Of a stretch of 64,000 bases of DNA, positions 33,035 to 41,472 are shown piece after piece. Location: NCBI GenBank assembly GCA_017533915.1, contig JAFWHX010000020.1, forward strand, positions 1 through 64,000, written 5' to 3'. Numbering within the stretch: position 1 is the stretch's first letter; each line of letters starts with the position of its first letter. This stretch comes from Eubacterium sp. (GTDB lineage: Bacteria; Bacillota; Clostridia; Peptostreptococcales; Anaerovoracaceae). Under the pieces are notes generated by a model. That model searched no databases, was not told the origin of the DNA, and was given only the letters and a program-made list of their open reading frames with translations. The position numbers and the translations under genes are program-made.

Positions 33035-34165
33035 TTGATTGACATTAAAGCTTTCTTAGCGGCGCTGCAGGAGAACGGCGTGGGTTTCTTCGCAGGGGTC
33101 CCGGATTCCAACCTGAACGATTTCTGCAAGCTGCTGAACGAGGAGATAGAGCCAGGAAGACATGTGATCGCTGCAAATGAAGGTAATGCAGTGGCTATAG
33201 CTTCAGGGTACTACTTCGGAAATGGCTGCGTTCCTCTTGTGTACATGCAGAACTCGGGACTTGGAAACTCTGTGAACCCACTCGTATCTCTCTGCGATCC
33301 GAACGTATACAGCGTTCCTATGGTGCTTGTAATAGGATGGAGAGGAGACCCGGCCATCAATGATCATGCGCAGCATAAGACACAAGGCCGGATCACGCCA
33401 GTCATGCTTGACGACATGAAGATCCCTTATATGATCATGGATGAGGACAATGCCATGGAGTGCGCTTCGTGGGCGCCGAAGAAAGCGGCTGAGATAAGCG
33501 CGCCGGCGGCTTTGATCGTTAAAAAGGGAGTGCTTGCGGCAAAGAATAAAGTGCCTATCCATGACGATTCGTTTCCTCTCAGCAGAGAAGAGGCAATGAA
33601 CGTGGTCCTGAGCGCAATGCCAGAGGATACCGTATATTCAGCAACGACAGGACGTGCTGCGAGAGAGCTCTACGAACTCAGAAACATAAGAGGCGAGGGC
33701 CACGAACACGACTACCTGAACGTAGGATCGATGGGGCACGCATCGTCTGTGGCGCTGGGGATGGCACTGTCAGACACATCGAGACATGTGATCTGCTTTG
33801 ACGGAGACGGAGCGGCGCTCATGCACATGGGGTCGCTTGCGATCGAGGGCCAGCAGGGCCTCAGCGGCTTCATGCACATCGTACTCGATAACGGCGTCCA
33901 TGAATCGGTCGGCGGACAGCCGACTGTCGCAAGGAAGATCGATTTCACTGAAATAGCAAAGGCGTGCGGATTCGATACCGTAGAGTATGAGGTGAACGAC
34001 GAGGAAAGTCTGAAGAAGGCGGTAAAGGAGCTTTGTGATACAGATGGACCGGGGTTCATCGACGCGAAGATACACGCAGGACTCAGGCCGGACATGCCGC
34101 CCCTGAGATTTGAGCATAAAGAAACTATTGAATCGCTGGAAAAAGAGCTTAGGAAGAGAGGATAA
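33035..34165 (+). CDS. Phosphonopyruvate-decarboxylase-like TPP enzyme
   Basis: TTG 33035 is chosen because GGAGGAG (33021-33027) is ideally spaced; the in-frame ATG 32999 has no such site. The 376-aa protein matches the AepY/Ppd family. The N-terminal pyrimidine-binding half has the activating Glu49 in AANEGNAVAIASGYY. The C-terminal pyrophosphate half has G257-D-G ... D285-N (GDGAALMHMGSLA to LDNG), followed by the hallmark HESVGGQPT. The family decarboxylates phosphonopyruvate or sulfopyruvate to the aldehyde. No PEP mutase, transaminase or sulfolactate gene is present in the window, so the true 2-oxo acid may be different. Confidence 0.85.
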   Translation: MIDIKAFLAALQENGVGFFAGVPDSNLNDFCKLLNEEIEPGRHVIAANEGNAVAIASGYYFGNGCVPLVYMQNSGLGNSVNPLVSLCDPNVYSVPMVLVIGWRGDPAINDHAQHKTQGRITPVMLDDMKIPYMIMDEDNAMECASWAPKKAAEISAPAALIVKKGVLAAKNKVPIHDDSFPLSREEAMNVVLSAMPEDTVYSATTGRAARELYELRNIRGEGHEHDYLNVGSMGHASSVALGMALSDTSRHVICFDGDGAALMHMGSLAIEGQQGLSGFMHIVLDNGVHESVGGQPTVARKIDFTEIAKACGFDTVEYEVNDEESLKKAVKELCDTDGPGFIDAKIHAGLRPDMPPLRFEHKETIESLEKELRKRG

Positions 34166-34167
34166 TC

Positions 34168-35313
34168 ATGCGTCATCATATGTATAATCCGGATTTTAAA
34201 TTCGTAGTTGAACCTGAACATTTTAACAAATACACAGATCGTGAGCTCCTGCAGTACTGCCCGGGCGCTACGATGTATATGCCGGGATTCAAGGATTTTA
34301 CCGATAAGATCCTTGAAAACGCGATGCCGGGGCTTGCCTCCATGGTGCTCTGCTTTGAGGACGCATGTCCGGAAGACCGTGTCCCGGAGGCTATGGAGAA
34401 TGTGCATAAGCTGCTTGGAACGATCACGGATGCTGTGGATTCCGGGAAACTTGACAGTGATAAAGTGCCGCTGATATTCGTACGTGTCCGTAATCTGGAG
34501 CAGTTCAAGGAATTCGGGGAAAAGCTCACGAAGCAGGAAGTGAGATCTCTCTGCGGCGTGAACTTCCCGAAGTTCAATTCAGATAACGGTCATGAATACT
34601 TCGCGTATCTCAAGGACCTGAACAGCCGCTTCGGAGAAGTGATATACGGCATGCCTATCATCGAGGATCCGGAGGTCATGTATAAAGAGACCAGGCTGGA
34701 GCAGCTGATGGGAATAAAGAAGATCGTTGACAAATACCATGATCTTGTACTGCAGATCAGAGTAGGAGGTACTGACTTCTCAAGTGTCTTCGGCGTAAGA
34801 AGAGGAGTCGACTACAGCTTATACGATATACTTCCGGTAAGAGAGTGCCTGTCAGATATCATCAATGTATGCGGCAGGAACAACGACTATATCATAAGCG
34901 GACCGGTATGGGAGTACTTCCGCGCTCCGAAGGAGCTGATGTTCGAGAATCTGCAGCACTATGGGATCGAGGATTATCTGATGAGGCGCAAGCCGCTGGT
35001 AAACGGTGAGATCGACGGACTTCTGAGAGAAGTTCTCCTCGATAAGGCAAACGGATTCGTAGGACGCACGGTCATCCATCCGACTCACGTAAAGTTTGTC
35101 AACGCCATGATGGCGGTAACTAAAGAAGAATACGACGACGCATGCCAGATCCTCGACACCGAGGGCGGGGTGATCAAAGGCTCAGGCGGAAACAAGATGA
35201 ACGAGATCGGGCCTCATACGAACTGGGCAAAGAAGACATATAACAGGGCCAGGGCATTCGGAGTCATCAAGAATGAGAGCGGATTCGTAAAGCTTTTTGC
35301 CGTAAACGACTGA
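34168..35313 (+). CDS. HpcH/HpaI-like C-C bond lyase (citrate-lyase-beta fold)
   Basis: The start lies 2 bp after the preceding stop. The 381-aa protein resembles the C-C_Bond_Lyase family of TIM barrels: YMPGFKDFTDKIL, a metal and substrate pocket in SMVLCFEDACPEDRVPEA, FVRVRNLEQ, VNFPKF, MPIIEDPEVMYKE, IRVGGTDFSSVFG and ISGPVWEYF. Relatives usually occur in tellurite-resistance/TerD operons beside phosphoribosyltransferases and ATP-grasp enzymes. None of those partners is here. The HpcH/citrate-lyase fold makes or breaks C-C bonds between an acyl-CoA or pyruvate and an aldehyde or oxo acid. It could therefore build a hydroxy-dicarboxylate for this cluster. Confidence 0.75.
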   Translation: MRHHMYNPDFKFVVEPEHFNKYTDRELLQYCPGATMYMPGFKDFTDKILENAMPGLASMVLCFEDACPEDRVPEAMENVHKLLGTITDAVDSGKLDSDKVPLIFVRVRNLEQFKEFGEKLTKQEVRSLCGVNFPKFNSDNGHEYFAYLKDLNSRFGEVIYGMPIIEDPEVMYKETRLEQLMGIKKIVDKYHDLVLQIRVGGTDFSSVFGVRRGVDYSLYDILPVRECLSDIINVCGRNNDYIISGPVWEYFRAPKELMFENLQHYGIEDYLMRRKPLVNGEIDGLLREVLLDKANGFVGRTVIHPTHVKFVNAMMAVTKEEYDDACQILDTEGGVIKGSGGNKMNEIGPHTNWAKKTYNRARAFGVIKNESGFVKLFAVND

Positions 35314-35388
35314 TAACGGCAGCGGACGACAGGATCTGATACAGTTTGATAAGGTTTTGAAATAAACAGAAAGCAGGGGGTAAGTGTT

Positions 35389-36297
35389 ATGAACTCCATG
35401 GAACAAACAAGAGAATTTCTGAAGAGCATCGGCCAGCCGGGCGGCGACCTGTATACTCTTCCTACATCTGAGAAGCGTTTTGATGACGGCGGACAGTACA
35501 GATTCGAAGTGCCTGGCATCCAGGGGCCTAAAGTCATGAAAGCGCTGCTCGAGTCGATCGAAGACTACGGCCTGTACCTTCACAGGGTTACACAGACGCA
35601 GGGAATAATGAGGCTGACTGACGATGAGATAGAGCAGATGGTGCAGCTCGCGAGAGATTACAGGACAGACCTTATACTTGCGATAGGGCCGAGAGCGACT
35701 ACAGATACGTCAGCTTCAGTAAATACTGAAGAGGGCGTGCGTATGGGATACAGGCTCAGAGGACAGGAGCAGATCGTAAGGGCTATAGAAGATGTAAAGA
35801 GAGCGGCAAGACTTGGATGCAGAGGATTCCTCGTTTACGACGAAGGATGCCTCTGGGCTCTCAACGAGTTCCGTAAAGCAGGTGAGATCCCTGCAGACTG
35901 TCACTTCAAGGTCTCTGCCCACGCAGGCCACGGAAATCCATGCGCAGCAAAACTACTTGAAAGCATCGGTGCGGACTCAGTCAATCCGGTAAGAGATATC
36001 CAGCTCCAGATGCTTGCAGCCATGCGTCAGGCTATCGACTGCCCGATCGACATCCATACGGAGAATCCTAAGTCGACAGGCGGATTCATCAGGCACTATG
36101 AAGTTCCTGAGATGATCCGCATAGCGGCTCCTATATATCTGAAGACAGGCGGTTCCGTTGCGGCTACACACAGCTGGGACAGCACAGTCGAGGACGCGAG
36201 AAAGAGAGCTAAACAGTGCTCGCTGGTAAAGCGTGTGATCGATGAATACTATCCGGAAGCCGTCTGGTCGCCGAGGATGGAGAAGCCGTGCATCTGA
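35389..36297 (+). CDS. U32-peptidase-like TIM-barrel protein
   Basis: The product is 302 aa with AGGGGG at 35376-35381. The sequence alternates strands and helices as in a TIM barrel, with conserved-looking VPGIQGPKVMKALLES, AIGPRATTDTSAS, GCRGFLVYDEGCLWAL, VSAHAGHGNPCAAKLLESIG and DSVNPVRDIQLQMLAA. The last segment resembles the COG0826/U32 group, in which these proteins are often annotated as peptidases without evidence. The Asp/Glu and His residues could bind a metal. In this context a lyase, isomerase or hydroxylase role on a small acid seems as likely as proteolysis. Family call is moderate, function unknown. Confidence 0.55.
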   Translation: MNSMEQTREFLKSIGQPGGDLYTLPTSEKRFDDGGQYRFEVPGIQGPKVMKALLESIEDYGLYLHRVTQTQGIMRLTDDEIEQMVQLARDYRTDLILAIGPRATTDTSASVNTEEGVRMGYRLRGQEQIVRAIEDVKRAARLGCRGFLVYDEGCLWALNEFRKAGEIPADCHFKVSAHAGHGNPCAAKLLESIGADSVNPVRDIQLQMLAAMRQAIDCPIDIHTENPKSTGGFIRHYEVPEMIRIAAPIYLKTGGSVAATHSWDSTVEDARKRAKQCSLVKRVIDEYYPEAVWSPRMEKPCI

Positions 36298-36387
36298 TCA
36301 AAGCAATACTGGCGGCCGATTAAAGGCAGACAGGCAGATCAAAGCTGTCAGCACAGTGAGTAAACGATAAAATGATTCAGGTGAACT

Positions 36388-36909
36388 ATGAACGAAAGCT
36401 TTATTAGGATCAATACTCCAATATCTAAAGAGGATATCGCTGACTTGAACGTCGGCGACAAGATCTTGATATCAGGATATATATTCTGCGGACGTGATGC
36501 GGTACTTCCGCGTATACAGCGGGACTTTGATGAAGGTAAGCTTAAGGAGAAAGGGATAGATCTCGAAGGATCGGTCATCTTCCATACAGCGGTAAGCCCT
36601 GCAGGCATAGGACCGACATCAAGCAATAAGCTGGAGATAGAGAGCTCCATTGCTCCACTGTCTGAAGCAGGTGTAAGGCTGCATCTCGGAAAAGGCAAGC
36701 TGAAGCAGGAGACCGTGGACGCTTTGAATGAAAATGGCTCTATATACGCTGTCATCCCGCCTGTTACCGCGTTACTCGGCGAGAGGACGATCAGCAGGGA
36801 AGTAGCCGCGTATGAAGAGCTCGGCATGGAAGCTTTTTACAGATTAAAGGTAAAAGATTTTCCGGCGATAGTTGCTGCGGCGAAGGGACAGTCGATATAT
36901 GACAAATAG
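36388..36909 (+). CDS. Fumarase/tartrate dehydratase beta-like subunit
   Basis: The 173-aa protein aligns with the C-terminal (beta) part of class I fumarases. It has LNVGDKILISGYIFCGRDAVLPRI, the swivelling-domain GIGPTSSNKLEIESS and LHLGKGKLKQETVDAL, and a C-terminal AYEELGMEAFYRLKVKDFPAI. In canonical family members the corresponding loop is more like GPTTSxRM. The difference suggests a substrate other than plain malate/fumarate. Together with the next gene it should form a 4Fe-4S hydro-lyase adding or removing water on a hydroxy-dicarboxylate. Confidence 0.82.
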   Translation: MNESFIRINTPISKEDIADLNVGDKILISGYIFCGRDAVLPRIQRDFDEGKLKEKGIDLEGSVIFHTAVSPAGIGPTSSNKLEIESSIAPLSEAGVRLHLGKGKLKQETVDALNENGSIYAVIPPVTALLGERTISREVAAYEELGMEAFYRLKVKDFPAIVAAAKGQSIYDK

Positions 36910-36933
36910 CCGAACAGCAGGGAAGACAGAGAT

Positions 36934-37797
36934 ATGGACAGAGAAGCGATAATAGACAGGATAAGCGAGACGCTGATCACGGCTGGTTCAACGTTCAGCG
37001 AGTCAAAGAAAGAGGCTTACCGCCGGGCGATCGAGAAAGAGAGTAATGACAACGCGAAGTGGGCTCTTCAGACTATTCTGGAGAATGCAGAAGCGGCTGA
37101 AAGATCGAGAAGCCCGCTGTGTGATGATACAGGGATACCTCACGTCATCATCGAGATAGGTCCGCATATAAGCCTTACGGGTGATATTCTGAGCGCGATA
37201 AGTGAAGGCGTGAAGAAAGGTCTGGAAGAGCTCCCGGGAAGGCCGATGGGCATAATGGGAAGCGATTCCGAGAGGATAGATCAGAGCGGCGGACTAAGTC
37301 AGGACCCGGGATTCGTAGAGCATGCTCCTTTCCTCATCAGAAATGTGGATGAGGACGTGCTGAGAGTGTTCATCACCATGCAGGGCGGCGGTCCTGCTAT
37401 CAGAGGAAAGACGTACAGAGTCTTCCATAAGCATAATGTGGAAACGGTAGTTGACGAGATAGTAAAATGGGCGACAGAGTCTGTAGGCATGCTTGGATGC
37501 TCACCGTGCACTCTCGCCGTAGGTATAGGAAGATCTCAGTATGAGGCCGCGTCGATGATGACGCTCGCGCAGGCAGAGGGAGACTATAACAGGCAGAGCG
37601 ACATCGAGAAGGAGATAACCGACAGGATCAACAAAGCCAACATTGGGAGCCTTGGACTAGGCGGAGACGTATCCGTTCTCGCTACGTTCCTGAAAGTAGG
37701 TCCGCAGAGGGCTAGCGGGGTCAGGATAGTATCGATGAGGCCGATGTGCTGCTTCGAGCCGAGGATAGCGAGCGCGGATCTGAAGGATCTGATATGA
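36934..37797 (+). CDS. Fumarase/tartrate dehydratase alpha-like subunit (4Fe-4S)
   Basis: The product is 287 aa. The class I hydro-lyase alpha subunit is recognised from SPLCDDTGIPHVIIEIG (Cys63), MLGCSPCTLAVGIG (Cys189, Cys192) and RPMCCFEPRIA (Cys272, Cys273). The first, one of the second pair and one of the last pair should hold the oxygen-sensitive 4Fe-4S cluster. QGGGPAIRGKTYRVFH is a substrate-loop candidate. The gene order is beta then alpha, reversed relative to the usual ttdA-ttdB or fumA-fumB order. It ends the first half of the cluster; a promoter follows at 37809. Confidence 0.85.
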   Translation: MDREAIIDRISETLITAGSTFSESKKEAYRRAIEKESNDNAKWALQTILENAEAAERSRSPLCDDTGIPHVIIEIGPHISLTGDILSAISEGVKKGLEELPGRPMGIMGSDSERIDQSGGLSQDPGFVEHAPFLIRNVDEDVLRVFITMQGGGPAIRGKTYRVFHKHNVETVVDEIVKWATESVGMLGCSPCTLAVGIGRSQYEAASMMTLAQAEGDYNRQSDIEKEITDRINKANIGSLGLGGDVSVLATFLKVGPQRASGVRIVSMRPMCCFEPRIASADLKDLI

Positions 37798-37808
37798 GCG
37801 CAGCTTGG

Positions 37809-37837
37809 TTGATATTGAATACCATATGTGATATATT
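37809..37837 (+). promoter_or_regulatory. Internal promoter before the carrier-protein gene
   Basis: TTGATA, a 17-bp spacer and TATATT, 33 bp before the carrier-protein start. It could drive the acyl-transfer half separately. Confidence 0.5.
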
Positions 37838-37869
37838 ACATTGTAAATAAGTCAAAGGGAGGCATTAAA

Positions 37870-38106
37870 ATGACTAAAGAGGAAATACTGGAGATCGCTA
37901 AGGAGATAACCCCTAATCTGGACTGGGAAAATGAGACAAGCCTTATGGATGACGGAAAGCTGGATTCTTTTGACGTCGTCGGTATCGCTGGAGAGCTCAT
38001 GGACAGATACGACATCGAGATCACGGCAGATGATGTAGAGCCTGAGAATTTCAATTCAATCGATTGTATCTATAATCTGGTACAGCGTAAGTTAGAGGAG
38101 GATTAG
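37870..38106 (+). CDS. Acyl carrier protein (DltC-like)
   Basis: ATG 37870 has AAGGGAGG seven bases upstream. The 78-aa acidic helical protein carries the phosphopantetheine site GKLDSFDVVGIAGEL with Ser33. The DSF rather than DSL motif and the DGxLDSF context are closer to D-alanyl carrier protein DltC and to carriers in clostridial envelope-modification operons than to fatty-acid ACP. It should hold the activated acyl group as a thioester in the cytoplasm and present it to the adjacent MBOAT. It ends 7 bp before the MBOAT start. Confidence 0.88.
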   Translation: MTKEEILEIAKEITPNLDWENETSLMDDGKLDSFDVVGIAGELMDRYDIEITADDVEPENFNSIDCIYNLVQRKLEED

Positions 38107-38113
38107 TTCCAGC

Positions 38114-39730
38114 ATGTCCTTTGTATCATCGACTTATCTGTTCTTTTTAGCAGGAGTATTCCTGCTGTATTTTCTTGTACCTAAGAAAATACAGTGGGTG
38201 TTCCTTCTGATATGCAGCTACGGATTCTATTTATACGGTGGTGTCAAGCCACTGTTCTTTATTTTGCTTACTACCGCGACTACTTTCGGTGCCGGATTAT
38301 GGATGGGAAAGTATGAGCGTGAGTATAAGGAATACCTGGCCGAGCACCGTGATGAGATGGACCGGTCAGAGCGAAGAGCGCTTAAAGCAGAGCACAACAA
38401 GCCTAAAAAGAGGATACTTGTGGGGGTTCTTCTGCTGAACTTCGGCATACTTCTCCTTCTGAAGTATTACAATACTCTCGCAGAGGATTTCAATGCTCTG
38501 TTCTCTTTGTTCAAGTATGATCTTGATATGCCGCTCGTCAATCTGATATTGCCGCTTGGTATATCATTCTATATATTCCAGTCGCTGAGCTACTGTATAG
38601 ACATCTACAGAGCCAAGTATGAGCCGGAGAGGAATTTCTTTAAATATGCTCTCTTCGTATCATTCTTCCCTCAGATGGTGCAGGGGCCTATAAGCAGATT
38701 TGATCAGCTGGCTCCACAGCTCATGGCGGAACACAGCTTTGATCTCGAACAATTCAGGCGCGGCCTGCTGCTCATGGGCTGGGGCTTTTTCAAGAAGCTG
38801 GTGATCGCTGACAGAGCCGCGATAGTAGTAAATACAGTATTCCAGGACTATACGGAATTCAACGGCTTCCAGACTGCTGTAGCGATATTCGTGTACGCTA
38901 TGCAGATCTATACGGATTTCTCCGGCGGAATAGACATCACACGCGGTGTAGCCCAGTGTATGGGAATAGACCTTGTGGAGAACTTCCAGAGACCTTACTT
39001 CGGCACGTCAGTTTCTGATTACTGGAGCAGATGGCATATGTCGCTCACAGGATGGATGAGAGATTATGTGTTCATGCCGATGAATATGTCAAAGACGATG
39101 TTCAATCTCGGGAAATGGTCCAGAGCTCACATAAGCGGGATGATCGGGAAACAGCTTCCGTCATACATCGTGACGTTCACCGTATTCTTCCTGATAGGTA
39201 TCTGGCACGGAGCCAGTCCGGGACATCTTGCGTTCGCATTCTACAATGCCAGCGTCATCGTTATCGGCATGATGCTGAAGCCTGCACTTGACGGACTTGC
39301 TGAAGGCCTTCATGTAAGCGAAGAGAATTTTGCTTTCAAGGTATTCTGTATCATTCGTACATTCATCATTCTGGTAATTGGAAAAGTAATGGTAAAGGCT
39401 GTGTCGATACCGGCTGCGTTCTACATGCTCAGGAACTGCCTTTTCAACTTCTTCCATTTTGATCATTTCAGAAGCTTGATGAATGCTATGGGAATGGGCG
39501 GAAAGGACTGGCTGGTCCTGTTCCTCGCGCTGACAGTTCTTTTCTTCGTAAGTCTGTTCCAGGAGAGGAACAGCATCCAGGGGAAGGACATTCAGGTAAG
39601 AGACGTGATAGAATCAAAGCCTCTTCTGCTCAGATGGGCGTTCTATCTGTTTGTGATCGTGGTGATACTGATATTCGGTATCTATGGTCCTGGCTATAAT
39701 GCAACGGAGTTCATTTACAGAGCATATTAG
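38114..39730 (+). CDS. MBOAT family O-acyltransferase (DltB/AlgI-like)
   Basis: The product is 538 aa. More than ten hydrophobic helices are arranged as in DltB/AlgI: ILPLGISFYIFQSLSYCIDIYR, FPQMVQGPISRFDQLAPQ, IYTDFSGGIDITRG, FQRPYFGTSVSDYWSRWHMSL and the catalytic His365 in LIGIWHGASPG. Such enzymes take an acyl group from a carrier-protein thioester and move it across the membrane to a hydroxyl on a polymer such as teichoic acid, alginate or cellulose. The immediate DltC-like neighbour strongly supports the carrier-dependent mode. No DltD or SGNH partner is found nearby. Confidence 0.9.
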   Translation: MSFVSSTYLFFLAGVFLLYFLVPKKIQWVFLLICSYGFYLYGGVKPLFFILLTTATTFGAGLWMGKYEREYKEYLAEHRDEMDRSERRALKAEHNKPKKRILVGVLLLNFGILLLLKYYNTLAEDFNALFSLFKYDLDMPLVNLILPLGISFYIFQSLSYCIDIYRAKYEPERNFFKYALFVSFFPQMVQGPISRFDQLAPQLMAEHSFDLEQFRRGLLLMGWGFFKKLVIADRAAIVVNTVFQDYTEFNGFQTAVAIFVYAMQIYTDFSGGIDITRGVAQCMGIDLVENFQRPYFGTSVSDYWSRWHMSLTGWMRDYVFMPMNMSKTMFNLGKWSRAHISGMIGKQLPSYIVTFTVFFLIGIWHGASPGHLAFAFYNASVIVIGMMLKPALDGLAEGLHVSEENFAFKVFCIIRTFIILVIGKVMVKAVSIPAAFYMLRNCLFNFFHFDHFRSLMNAMGMGGKDWLVLFLALTVLFFVSLFQERNSIQGKDIQVRDVIESKPLLLRWAFYLFVIVVILIFGIYGPGYNATEFIYRAY

Positions 39731-39794
39731 TCCGGAAATGTGATAGGTATAGATCAACTGTTTCAGATGATTGTGTGATAAGTAGGTAACTGAT

Positions 39795-41390
39795 ATGGCG
39801 TATTTTCCTTTTATGATCGAAGTAGAAGGCCATAAAGCGCTTGTAGTAGGAGCAGGGCAGTCTGCAAAAGAGAAGATCAGAGCGCTGACGGACTTTGGCG
39901 CTGATGTTACTGTGGTCGCGCCGGTCATCTCAGCAGACGTCGTAAAGCAGGGCAAGAACATCAGGATCGAAAGGCGTGTGTACAGGCCGGGAGAGACGAA
40001 GGGCTATGAGATCGTTGTAGCGGCTACAGATAATCCTGCTGTAAACAAGCAGGTAGCCCATGATGCCGCCAGATTCGGAGCTATCTGTTCAGTAGCAGAA
40101 GATCCTGAGCGCGGTGGTTTCATCTTTCCGCAGATCATAAAGAGGAACATGTATTCCGTCGCTGTATGCACTGAAGGAATGGACAGCAAGCTGGCCGCCA
40201 AACTTAAAGAGAAGATAGAAGATGCAGTGCCGGAAAAGGCTGACGAGATCGCTGCTCTGTTCAGTAAAGCGAGAAAGAAGCTGGATGAGAAAAATCGCGG
40301 AGATACAGATGAAGACAGCAGGATGAGACTTGCTGACTTCGCGGAAGAAAGCGACAAGAGATCTGCTGACGGAATTTCTCAGAATTCTGCAGATATGTCA
40401 GAAACTGCTGTATCTGAAAAAGAAAGTGGGCTTTCATCAGCATCTGCGGATACTGCTGATGCGAGCAGTGATACTTCAGGGGAAGTATCCATAAATAACA
40501 GTATTGAAGAAAGTGATGTTATAAGGGTCGGCGCTCTTCCGGACAGATTATCTCAGGTGAGAGCTGAAACAGTGATATCCGGCCTGGAGAATGAAGGGTA
40601 TAAGTGTTCCATGATCATGCTCGAGTGCCCGGGGACAGCAGGCGTGAGCAGACTGAACGGATCAGCCGGAGAACAGAGCACTACGATCATGAACGCTGAA
40701 GACGCCCTTATAAATAACGAGATAGATCTTGCCGTAAGAAGAGCGGCAGATATCCCATATGATATCCCTGAAGTGATCGATGCCGGATCATGCCTTCCAA
40801 GGGAGGACGCCCGCGATGTGCTCGTTACCAAAAAGGGCACGGGCGAAAAAGAAGTGGAGATAATCGAAACAGATCATCCGTCGAGAAAAGCACAGATCGA
40901 GAAATTCCTCAAGACCGGAGAAGCCCGTGTGTCCGGAGAAGGGATACAGGTGATCATAAACCGGCTCAAAGCGGGTGAAACAGATGCTGCGGTTCTTGCG
41001 GCTTCGGATCTGGAGAGGCTTCTGATCACAGAAGATGACGAGCTTGAATGTGAGTATATAGACGTAGAGAAATCACTTCCCCCGGCATGTCAGGGCATCA
41101 CGGTAATTGAGACGAGAAGAATGGGAAAAGCACATGAGGCGGCGTCAAAGCTCTCAGACTATGCGGCAGAGATATCGCTCAAGGCTGAGAGGCGCTTCAT
41201 GATAGATTCGGAGTTGTCTATGGAGGATGAAGCAGCGGCATACTCGGCGATCAATAACAGGATGCTGTTCATGAAAGTCATGAAAAAGATCGGACAGAGA
41301 TGCGTGTATTTTGCCGGAATGGATGAGCCGGATAAAGCGGAAGCTCTGGCCAAGGACCTTTCCGGGAAGATAAAGGCAGTTTCCAGATAG
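39795..41390 (+). CDS. Met8/CysG-N-like dehydrogenase domain fused to a degenerate HemC domain
   Basis: The product is 531 aa. Residues 1-160 match the precorrin-2 dehydrogenase/ferrochelatase domain (Met8p, CysG N-terminus): ALVVGAGQSAKEKIRAL NAD-binding loop, VAATDNPAVNKQVAHDA and DPERGGFIFPQII. Residues about 160-240 are an acidic Ser/Ala linker. From Val242 the sequence follows porphobilinogen deaminase (HemC): VGALPDRLSQVRAE, LINNEIDLAVRRAADIPYDI, DARDVLVTK and the DAAVLAASDLERL and PPACQGITVIETR segments. The Arg pair of HemC and its dipyrromethane-binding Cys loop are absent. No other heme, siroheme or cobalamin gene is in the window. Deaminase activity is very unlikely. Confidence 0.75.
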   Translation: MAYFPFMIEVEGHKALVVGAGQSAKEKIRALTDFGADVTVVAPVISADVVKQGKNIRIERRVYRPGETKGYEIVVAATDNPAVNKQVAHDAARFGAICSVAEDPERGGFIFPQIIKRNMYSVAVCTEGMDSKLAAKLKEKIEDAVPEKADEIAALFSKARKKLDEKNRGDTDEDSRMRLADFAEESDKRSADGISQNSADMSETAVSEKESGLSSASADTADASSDTSGEVSINNSIEESDVIRVGALPDRLSQVRAETVISGLENEGYKCSMIMLECPGTAGVSRLNGSAGEQSTTIMNAEDALINNEIDLAVRRAADIPYDIPEVIDAGSCLPREDARDVLVTKKGTGEKEVEIIETDHPSRKAQIEKFLKTGEARVSGEGIQVIINRLKAGETDAAVLAASDLERLLITEDDELECEYIDVEKSLPPACQGITVIETRRMGKAHEAASKLSDYAAEISLKAERRFMIDSELSMEDEAAAYSAINNRMLFMKVMKKIGQRCVYFAGMDEPDKAEALAKDLSGKIKAVSR

Positions 41391-41472
41391 CTGTTAATCA
41401 GGAGAACAGAAGCAGATAAGCACTGAAGATAGAATAATCAGACAGAAACATAATAGTTGCAGAGGTATTATC

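Noticed and set aside
33035..36297. Full phosphonate biosynthesis pathway (PEP mutase plus Ppd plus AEP transaminase)
   Set aside because: Only the decarboxylase-like gene is present. Neither following TIM-barrel protein has the PEP mutase active-site motif.
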